Part shown: positions 1 through 4,306 of the stretch, piece after piece | Layout: the number at the start of each line of letters is the position of its first letter | Numbering within the stretch: position 1 is the stretch's first letter | Source: an uncultured Lachnospiraceae bacterium | Lineage (GTDB): Bacteria; Bacillota; Clostridia; Lachnospirales; Lachnospiraceae | Direction of reading: 5' to 3' | Assembly: GCA_910577445.1 (NCBI GenBank) | Contig: CAJTMZ010000102.1 | Span: 1 to 7,655, forward strand | Length of the DNA: 7,655 bases | The notes under the pieces: generated by a model | The model's input: the letters and a program-made list of their open reading frames with translations, nothing else | The model's database searches: none | What the model was told of the DNA's origin: nothing | Translations under genes and position numbers: made by a program

Positions 1-4
1 CATA

Positions 5-403
5 TCAAAAAAATTTTTTATCTATAGACACAAGATTTTTTACAGCCTCAAGATAAAATACAGCAAATCCCAAATCAATAGAATATGTTCTATTTTGTGT
101 ATTGTATATTTCCTTTTGATGTCTCCATTCATCTATGGTAAGTGGAACGTTTTGTATCCGATCAATTAAATCTTGCGGTGATTCTTTTAATGCTCGCCAA
201 AAGGAATAGATAGCTTTGTCATAATCATTAATTACAATTTGATCGACTGTCCCATTCAAAAGTAAATCTAGTGCCACACCTGCGCCTCCAGCGAATGGTT
301 CGATGTACGTCATATTCTGTTTTTTATCGTTTTCGCTAATTAATCGAATCAAGGGAGCAATTTTGCTTTTCCCACCCGGATAGCGCAAAGGAGAGTAATT
401 CAC
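5..403 (-). pseudogene. N6-adenine DNA methyltransferase (D12/Dam class), truncated after the SAM-binding motif
   Basis: The 132 residues match the front of the D12 (Dam/DpnM) class of N6-adenine methyltransferases. RYPGGKSK is at residues 7-14, the SAM-binding motif I EPFAGGAGV at 35-43, and VINDYD at 57-62. Family members are usually about 260-290 residues and carry the catalytic DPPY motif in the second half. Here a TGA stop comes first, so the protein should be inactive. The expected Asn-Arg-Thr-Asn stretch after GFAVFYL (about residues 113-119) is replaced by EAVKNLVSIDKKFF, so the family match is lost before the stop. The stop sits just after a run of seven T on the coding strand; one T fewer would keep the frame open to the window edge. 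The start is GTG at 403, with AAGAGG (412-417) eight bases upstream. It lies 39 bases behind the Vsr gene, last in the restriction-modification operon. The family is sure; whether this is decay, a recombination joint or a sequencing indel is not. Confidence 0.75.
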
Positions 404-442
404 TAAATCTGCCTCTTTTCATCTAAGAATTAAATTCTGTTT

Positions 443-856
443 TTATAACAGATTAAATAAACGCAATTTATCGAGAAGAAGTTGGTAATTTGATTTTTTT
501 AATTCACATTCCCAAATTCGCAAAACTTTCCAGTCGCGCGATTCAATCATGGCAGTTACTTCCTTGTCATGTTTTATATTGCGTTCACGTTTCTTTTGCC
601 AATATTCCTGATTTTCTGCCGGGCGTGTATTTCGGCAATCATGACCATGCCAAAAGCAACCGTCTACGAATACTGCAACTTTTTCTTTTAGAAACACAAA
701 ATCGGGATGTCCTTTGACCGGATAATTGCGCTTCCATCCAGTAATACCATTCTGTTTAAATATGTCTATCAAACGCAATTCTGTTGATTTGTTCTTTTTT
801 GATTTAACTTTTCGCATGATCTCAGAGCGTTTTTCATTATTAAAAATATCCGCCAT
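443..856 (-). CDS. vsr: Very short patch repair (Vsr) mismatch endonuclease
   Basis: Vsr nicks DNA next to T:G mismatches that arise when 5-methylcytosine is deaminated, so that the T is replaced and the methylated site is kept. The 137 residues are the family's normal length and are easily recognised. The N-terminal MRKVKSKKNKSTE (14-26) matches the usual start, followed by HPDFVF (50-55, with the catalytic metal-binding Asp52) and VAVFVDGCFWHGHDC (60-74). By alignment with E. coli Vsr, Cys67, His72, Cys74 and Cys117 would hold the structural zinc, Trp69 would intercalate at the mismatch, and His70 belongs to the active site. WKVLRIWECE (109-118) closes the domain. The ATG start is six bases after the stop of the DUF4928 gene, so the two are surely cotranscribed. 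Its presence behind a cytosine methyltransferase is the classic arrangement and implies that the methyltransferase makes 5-methylcytosine. Confidence 0.96.
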   Translation of the reverse strand: MADIFNNEKRSEIMRKVKSKKNKSTELRLIDIFKQNGITGWKRNYPVKGHPDFVFLKEKVAVFVDGCFWHGHDCRNTRPAENQEYWQKKRERNIKHDKEVTAMIESRDWKVLRIWECELKKSNYQLLLDKLRLFNLL

Positions 857-862
857 GATAAA

Positions 863-1798
863 TCATCTCGCCTCAAACTCAATGCGAAGGCTCGGATCAG
901 TCTCAGCCTCAAGAACAATTTTATTGTAGCGACCAATAATATCTGAAAGCGTAGAATTTCTCTTGCTTTCATCAAAAAGGCTATGCTCGTATACATTAGA
1001 TGAAAGGAATTGCTGAATATCCCAAACCTCAACGCGTCCGGCAAGACCCGCGTCTTCCGCAAGATTTAAGGCCGTATGTACGCGCTCAAAAATTGTAATG
1101 ATGACAGGATGGCATCCGCCGCGCAAGTTTGCTTTGCATTTTTCAATCAGTAAAGCGCCGGGCATTGTCGTACAATGGATAATCGTGTTGTTTATAACAA
1201 AGTCGCCGCTTCGTTCAGTCGGTGCGTCCGCAACGGAAGCGCCATGTATTTCAAATGCATTTTCCGGCATAATAAGACATAATTTTGCGGCTACTAAGTG
1301 CTGCAAAACCGTTCCCAAATACTGCGTTCCGGGATTATGTCTCTGACGTTTCTTAGCCTGTTCAAATAATTCGTCTAAGTTCGCGCCAATAGTTTTGGAA
1401 GTATCAGTGGTCAAAACAAACGGCTGATTTCTGAAATATCCTCTGACCTGTTCCGCCCAAAACTCTTCCACGATTGAAAAATCAACAGTTTTTTCTTCGT
1501 TCCATGCGTTGAGAAAATCAACGTACTTTATCATTAACCCCATACTTCCGCGACTGGTGCGCCCACCTTCTGCGGATAATTGTTGAGTAATACCATGCTC
1601 TTTTAATATTTTTTTGAGATTACCGCCGCCAAGTCCAGAAACCTGTCCTTTACTGCTTGTTTGAAAATCGTCTGGATTTAGGGGAAAATCCTTGTCCCGA
1701 ACAAGTCGAGTAAATTGAACTACTAGCGACAGTGGCCCTTTCGTATAGATATTATTTTCCTTTTGAAATGCTTTTAATCTTTCTTCTGTACTAATCAT
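863..1798 (-). CDS. DUF4928 family protein, probable type II restriction endonuclease
   Basis: This 311-residue protein resembles the DUF4928 family, commonly encoded beside C5-cytosine methyltransferases and thought to be the cutting partner. Recognisable stretches are GLGGGNLKKIL (55-65), EGGRTSRGSMG (77-87), the helical QYLGTVLQHLVAAKL (159-173), and GDFVINNTIIHCTT (198-211) followed by Lys220 and Asn224. The GDF...HCT stretch looks like a PD-(D/E)XK core with Asp199 as first metal ligand, but the usual E-x-K is replaced by H-x-T; this assignment is my inference. The ATG at 1798 is preferred over an upstream in-frame TTG at 1816, because GGAGG (1808-1812) is nine bases before the ATG and would lie inside the gene if the TTG were used. 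The first eight bases overlap the end of the methyltransferase gene, which couples their translation. No membrane segment or signal peptide is seen. The family is fairly sure; nuclease activity rests on context. Confidence 0.8.
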   Translation of the reverse strand: MISTEERLKAFQKENNIYTKGPLSLVVQFTRLVRDKDFPLNPDDFQTSSKGQVSGLGGGNLKKILKEHGITQQLSAEGGRTSRGSMGLMIKYVDFLNAWNEEKTVDFSIVEEFWAEQVRGYFRNQPFVLTTDTSKTIGANLDELFEQAKKRQRHNPGTQYLGTVLQHLVAAKLCLIMPENAFEIHGASVADAPTERSGDFVINNTIIHCTTMPGALLIEKCKANLRGGCHPVIITIFERVHTALNLAEDAGLAGRVEVWDIQQFLSSNVYEHSLFDESKRNSTLSDIIGRYNKIVLEAETDPSLRIEFEAR

Positions 1799-2894
1799 CG
1801 TATACGACCTCCGCAAGTTTTGTCAGGAAATTTTCTCCTATGAATTGAGCTACCGGCATTGCGACAGCATCTCCCATCGCTTTATAACCATCGTTGTAGC
1901 TACCGGGGAGAACAAAACTATCCGGCGCTCCCATCAATCGAGCGGCTTCACGAACAGTTAATAGGCGAGCATGAATTTCATCATTTTTTTTCACAACTAA
2001 ATACTGTTTGCTACTTCCGCCTTCCGGCGTTCGTAAACAACCGGCAATACCATCGAAGCGCAATTCTAACTGCTGCCCTCCGTGACGTGTTCGGCGATAG
2101 CCCGTAGCATAAACCGTGTCATGCTCATTTAGCTTGATCTGATGTCGTTCTGGAACAAGCGGCAGAACAGTATCCTTATCAAATTTTGCTTCTTCTTCAA
2201 TAATATCTTTTAAGGTGCTGTGGCGGCGCGGAGGTTTCTCGGCCTGCCACCAAATCCATCCGGGTAGTGACCGACCTAAATCAGAGGCGGCTTTATTATG
2301 CAGCCAGCAAGGGGCATCTCCGGTCAGATACGCCGGGATTTCATATTCATGTTGCACAGCAATAACAAAAACCCTCGGTCTTGACTGCGGAACAAAGTGA
2401 GAAGCGTTTAAAACGATAGCGCCACAGTCGTAACCGCGCTCCACAAGCGCCACATGAAGAACCCTATAATTATCGCCGCCATTTGTGGAAAGCAAGCCCG
2501 TTACATTCTCCAAAGCCAATATCCGTGGTTTTTCTTCCATCTCATCTAAAACGCGTAGCCATTCCCACACTAATCCGCTTCTGGATGCGTGAATACCGCC
2601 TAAAGAACCAGCCAAAGACAAATCCTGACACGGAAAACTGGCCCAAGATAAATGAGCAAAAGGTAAATCCCTACCATTCACATCTTTTATGTCGCCAAGT
2701 TCAAAATGTTCGCAACCAAAATTAGCTTCATATACAGCCGCTTTCTGTTCGCTAATGTCGTTAGCCCAAATTGGCGCAAACATTCCTTTTAAGCCGTAGG
2801 CAACTAAACCGCTTCCGGCAAAGAACTCATGCATTGTCCAAGGCGCGGAGGACAAGTCGATATTTTGTTTTTTATACAGAGTGCGTTGCAACAA
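1791..2894 (-). CDS. C5-cytosine DNA methyltransferase (type II restriction-modification)
   Basis: It transfers a methyl group from SAM to C5 of cytosine in the recognition site of the restriction system, protecting host DNA. Counting from the TTG at 2894 (367 residues), the family motifs occur in order: motif I EFFAGSGL at 23-30 (SAM binding), motif IV SFPCQDLS at 86-93 with catalytic Cys89, motif VI ENV at 129-131, motif VIII QxRxR at 170-174, then a variable target-recognition region of about 130 residues, motif IX near 311-322, and motif X GYKAMGDAVAMPVA at 336-349. All key residues are intact, so it should be active. An ATG at 2951 would add 19 residues, but it has no ribosome binding site and would overlap the regulator gene by 80 bases. 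The TTG at 2894 has GGGAGG eight bases upstream and overlaps by only 23. The stop overlaps the start of the DUF4928 gene. The target sequence cannot be read from the protein. Confidence 0.95.
   Translation of the reverse strand: MLQRTLYKKQNIDLSSAPWTMHEFFAGSGLVAYGLKGMFAPIWANDISEQKAAVYEANFGCEHFELGDIKDVNGRDLPFAHLSWASFPCQDLSLAGSLGGIHASRSGLVWEWLRVLDEMEEKPRILALENVTGLLSTNGGDNYRVLHVALVERGYDCGAIVLNASHFVPQSRPRVFVIAVQHEYEIPAYLTGDAPCWLHNKAASDLGRSLPGWIWWQAEKPPRRHSTLKDIIEEEAKFDKDTVLPLVPERHQIKLNEHDTVYATGYRRTRHGGQQLELRFDGIAGCLRTPEGGSSKQYLVVKKNDEIHARLLTVREAARLMGAPDSFVLPGSYNDGYKAMGDAVAMPVAQFIGENFLTKLAEVVYDD
1808..1812 (-). promoter_or_regulatory. Ribosome binding site that sets the DUF4928 start
   Basis: GGAGG on the minus strand lies nine bases before the ATG at 1798, inside the last codons of the methyltransferase gene. 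It favours the ATG over the upstream in-frame TTG at 1816. Confidence 0.75.
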
Positions 2895-3084
2895 ACTTTT
2901 TTCCTCCCGTCTTATTTGAAGTTCGTTTGATATTGGTCGGTTTTTGAGCATTTTCAGGAATAATCCAAATCCGGCTCATACGCATAGCGCCGACAATTCT
3001 GTTTTCTTTACAAAGAATTTGAACTTGACGCGGCGTTACGCCCCATTTTTCAGCAGCTTCCTGAACTGTTATATGCCCACTCAC
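2872..3084 (-). CDS. Small helix-turn-helix DNA-binding protein, probable regulator of the restriction-modification operon
   Basis: A 70-residue protein consisting mostly of one MerR/excisionase-like helix-turn-helix: HITVQEAAEKWGV (4-16) gives helices one and two, TPRQVQILCKENRI (17-30) the recognition helix, and GAMRMSRIWIIPENAQKP (32-49) the short wing. This pattern is common in small clostridial regulators. The remaining tail, about 21 residues, is basic and overlaps the methyltransferase gene. The start is GTG at 3084, because GAGG (3093-3096) lies eight bases upstream and the domain begins right after it. An upstream in-frame TTG at 3168 would add 28 residues that look non-coding and would cover the promoter. 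As first gene of the operon, behind a promoter with inverted repeats, it may act like the controller (C) proteins of restriction-modification systems, though it is not the usual Xre-type C protein. An excisionase-like role in mobility is the alternative. Confidence 0.8.
   Translation of the reverse strand: MSGHITVQEAAEKWGVTPRQVQILCKENRIVGAMRMSRIWIIPENAQKPTNIKRTSNKTGGKKFVATHSV
2903..2908 (-). promoter_or_regulatory. Ribosome binding site inside the regulator gene, driving the methyltransferase
   Basis: GGGAGG on the minus strand, eight bases before a TTG at 2894 (a second TTG follows directly). It lies within the last codons of the helix-turn-helix gene, so translation of the two genes is probably coupled. 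Confidence 0.6.
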
Positions 3085-3129
3085 TTGCGACACCTCGAAC
3101 CTGTATTTTAAATTTTGAAAACTGATAAA

Positions 3130-3135
3130 ATTATA
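3130..3135 (-). promoter_or_regulatory. Probable -10 box of the restriction-modification operon promoter
   Basis: A perfect TATAAT on the minus strand, placing the transcript start near 3,123 and giving a leader of about 40 bases before the GTG at 3084. No good -35 hexamer lies 16-18 bases upstream; an exact-looking TTGAAA is 27 bases away, which is too far. The spacer holds the palindrome at 3136-3149. Confidence 0.5.
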
Positions 3136-3149
3136 TTCGTTTAAGCGAA
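3136..3149. promoter_or_regulatory. 14-bp near-palindrome in the promoter spacer, candidate operator
   Basis: TTCGTTTAAGCGAA is palindromic except for one mismatched pair. It lies directly upstream of the TATAAT, between the -10 and -35 positions, where a bound dimer would affect RNA polymerase. The small helix-turn-helix protein encoded just downstream is the obvious candidate ligand; this is inference. Confidence 0.45.
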
Positions 3150-3194
3150 ATAAAGCTAGGGTTTTCAAGACAATTTCTCGGTCAGCTCCACAAC

Positions 3195-3228
3195 AGTTAA
3201 AAAAGTTTCCGTTGTCGTTTTTTTAACT
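3195..3228. repeat. AT-rich hairpin upstream of the operon, possible weak terminator
   Basis: AGTTAAAAAA (3195-3204) and TTTTTTAACT (3219-3228) form perfect 10-bp arms with a 14-base loop. It lies between the small charged frame and the restriction-modification promoter, where a terminator would be expected, but the stem has almost no GC and no separate T-tract follows, so termination is uncertain. Confidence 0.4.
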
Positions 3229-3240
3229 ATTTTAATTCCT

Positions 3241-3257
3241 GTTAAAACACTTTTAAC
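3241..3257. repeat. Short perfect hairpin, GTTAAAA arms
   Basis: GTTAAAA and TTTTAAC with a three-base loop (CAC). It overlaps the stop codon of the small charged reading frame. The same seven-base arm sequence also occurs in the inverted repeat at 3195-3228. Confidence 0.45.
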
Positions 3258-3438
3258 CTTTCCTTCCCCAAAACCTCCGCCATCTTTCTTTCCGCTTCTT
3301 CTGCTTTTCTTCCCGCTTTTTCTGCTTTTCTTCCTCCTCCAGCCGCTTTTCTTCTGAAGGGTCAATACGCGGCTTATAAAGCTCCGGGTTTAATTCCTCG
3401 GGAGGGTCATCAAAAAAAACAATATTTTTTTCATTCAA
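3253..3438 (-). CDS. Small highly charged hypothetical protein (possibly frameshifted)
   Basis: I do not recognise this 61-residue protein. It starts NEKNIVFFDDPPEEL, continues with an acidic and proline-containing stretch to about residue 30, then becomes an almost uninterrupted run of Glu, Lys, Arg and Gln with a repeated seven-residue unit (EEKQKKR), and ends with Trp-Arg-Arg-Phe-Trp. The heptad repeat suggests a helix or coiled coil. The TTG start at 3438 overlaps the stop of the preceding gene (TTGAATGA) and has AGGAG a few bases upstream, so translation looks coupled. Losing one G from the GGGG near the end would join the frame to a protein-like segment of about 30 residues ending at 3165, so the true product may be about 90 residues. 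The coupling and site argue for a real gene; the low complexity argues against. Confidence 0.45.
   Translation of the reverse strand: MNEKNIVFFDDPPEELNPELYKPRIDPSEEKRLEEEEKQKKREEKQKKRKERWRRFWGRKG
3299..3334. repeat. Two 15-bp direct repeats with a 21-bp period
   Basis: TTCTGCTTTTCTTCC occurs at 3299-3313 and again at 3320-3334. The 21-base spacing equals seven codons, so the repeat produces the heptad in the small charged protein; such repeats are prone to expansion or contraction. Confidence 0.65.
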
Positions 3439-4105
3439 TACTCTCCTTTACCAGCTTATACATTTCCGGGAACAATTTCTTCATGGTTTTTGCATGGTCC
3501 ATATAGTACTGATATGCAACGAAAATAAACTCCTCTATCTTGTCTATATCCATATTTCCCTCTGCATCCAGACAGCCCTCCATGCTGTCAGTATATATTC
3601 TTCCCTGATAAGTGTCAATAAAGTTCGGGCTGTCAATCTTATATATTTTTACTTTTCTGTCAGCATAAATAACCGCCGCCTGTTTAATATCTGCTGTCCC
3701 CAGCCCGGCTGTTAGCTGTTTTTCAGAGCCTTTACCTCCGTCAGGCGCTTCTCCCGCCGCAATCATGGCGTTCAATTTCGTCAGAAAGTCTTCATTTGGT
3801 ATGTGCATCAAATCCACGGTAATGTTCGGATAGGTTTCCATGAATTTTTCCACGGCTTCTTCTATCGCTTTTTTCTCATCTCCGCTTCCCCAGTAGGTAA
3901 ATTTAATTGTCACCTGCTCCTGTTCATCTCCTGTGGCCGCGCCGCTTTCAGTGTTATTTCCGGTATTCTCCGTTTCCTGACTGCCTGCTTCGGCCGCAGC
4001 GGCCAGGGTGCTATCCGCTTTGTCTTCCGCCTTTCCGCACCCGCCCAGTATCACGGACGATGCTGTAAGCATTGCCAGAACCCCTGCTAAAAATCTTTTT
4101 TTCAT
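3431..4105 (-). CDS. Chimeric lipoprotein: N-terminus of an ABC sugar-binding protein fused to an unrelated C-terminal segment
   Basis: The first 122 residues are the front of a family 1 extracellular solute-binding protein. There is a lipoprotein signal peptide with basic residues 2-4, a hydrophobic core and the lipobox LGGC at 20-23 (lipidated Cys23), then a Glu/Asn/Gly/Ala-rich linker to about residue 64, then VTIKFTYWGSGDEKK (65-79) and KLNAMIAAGEAPD (110-122). Such proteins normally have about 420-450 residues. From residue 123 (near position 3740) the sequence changes to a segment of about 100 residues that I cannot assign, with DSMEGCLDAEGNMDIDKIEEF in the middle and a Tyr/Lys-rich helical end. 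The ATG at 4105 has GGAGG about 12 bases upstream. The protein would be exported and anchored to the membrane but could not bind sugar as its parent did. It looks like a deletion or insertion joint at the edge of the restriction island. The first part is sure; the function of the whole is unknown. Confidence 0.7.
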   Translation of the reverse strand: MKKRFLAGVLAMLTASSVILGGCGKAEDKADSTLAAAAEAGSQETENTGNNTESGAATGDEQEQVTIKFTYWGSGDEKKAIEEAVEKFMETYPNITVDLMHIPNEDFLTKLNAMIAAGEAPDGGKGSEKQLTAGLGTADIKQAAVIYADRKVKIYKIDSPNFIDTYQGRIYTDSMEGCLDAEGNMDIDKIEEFIFVAYQYYMDHAKTMKKLFPEMYKLVKESIE

Positions 4106-4161
4106 AATGATACTTTCCCTCCTTTTTGGCTCAAATCCGAGCTTTTCCTTTGTCTGAATTT

Positions 4162-4167
4162 ATTATA
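4162..4167 (-). promoter_or_regulatory. Probable -10 box of the lipoprotein gene
   Basis: TATAAT on the minus strand, about 57 bases before the ATG at 4105. The -35 region at normal spacing is poor, which fits a promoter that needs an activator. It lies in the 201-base gap between the lipoprotein and dehydratase genes, which otherwise holds only the direct repeat and terminator listed separately. Confidence 0.4.
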
Positions 4168-4193
4168 TCTAATCAGAGAGATTCAAAACTACA

Positions 4194-4210
4194 GGATTAT
4201 CTTTGGATTA
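4194..4210. repeat. 6-bp direct repeat, 11-bp period, upstream of the lipoprotein promoter
   Basis: GGATTA occurs at 4194-4199 and 4205-4210, one helical turn apart, roughly 40-55 bases before the predicted transcript start. Sites of this layout are used by AraC-type or response-regulator activators; the assignment is inference from two short copies. Confidence 0.35.
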
Positions 4211-4253
4211 CAGCACTTTACTTATTCGTTTTATGATAAGACATAAAACAGAA

Positions 4254-4294
4254 GTTCCGGCTGATTCAATATCGCCCATGAAATCAGCCGGAAC
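4254..4294 (-). terminator. Rho-independent terminator of the dehydratase gene
   Basis: Perfect 13-bp arms, GTTCCGGCTGATT (4254-4266) and its complement (4282-4294), with a 15-base loop, begin 12 bases after the dehydratase stop. On the minus strand the stem is followed by a T-rich stretch, TTCTGTTTTATG. Transcription of the right-hand genes probably ends here. Confidence 0.85.
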
Positions 4295-4306
4295 CCCAAA
4301 TTGCAC

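Larger units (their letters stand above)
3115..3168. repeat. 8-bp inverted repeat around the regulator promoter
   Basis: TTGAAAAC (3115-3122) and GTTTTCAA (3161-3168) are perfect inverted copies. Their midpoint is within one base of the midpoint of the inner palindrome at 3136-3149, so the two inverted repeats are nested around the -10 box. Confidence 0.55.

Noticed and set aside
769..1062. A 97-codon minus-strand frame overlapping the Vsr and DUF4928 genes
   Set aside because: It is out of frame with two clearly recognised genes that cover the same DNA, and its translation resembles no family.
3085..3168. N-terminal extension of the helix-turn-helix protein to a TTG at 3168
   Set aside because: The extension covers the TATAAT and both inverted repeats, has no good ribosome binding site, and precedes the point where the domain starts.
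3163..3168. TTGAAA as -35 box for the restriction-modification promoter
   Set aside because: It is 27 bases from the TATAAT, too far for normal spacing; it is better explained as part of the inverted repeat arm.
3195..3257. CRISPR-like array made of the GTTAAAA elements
   Set aside because: The units are only seven bases, alternate in orientation, and have irregular spacing; no cas gene is present.
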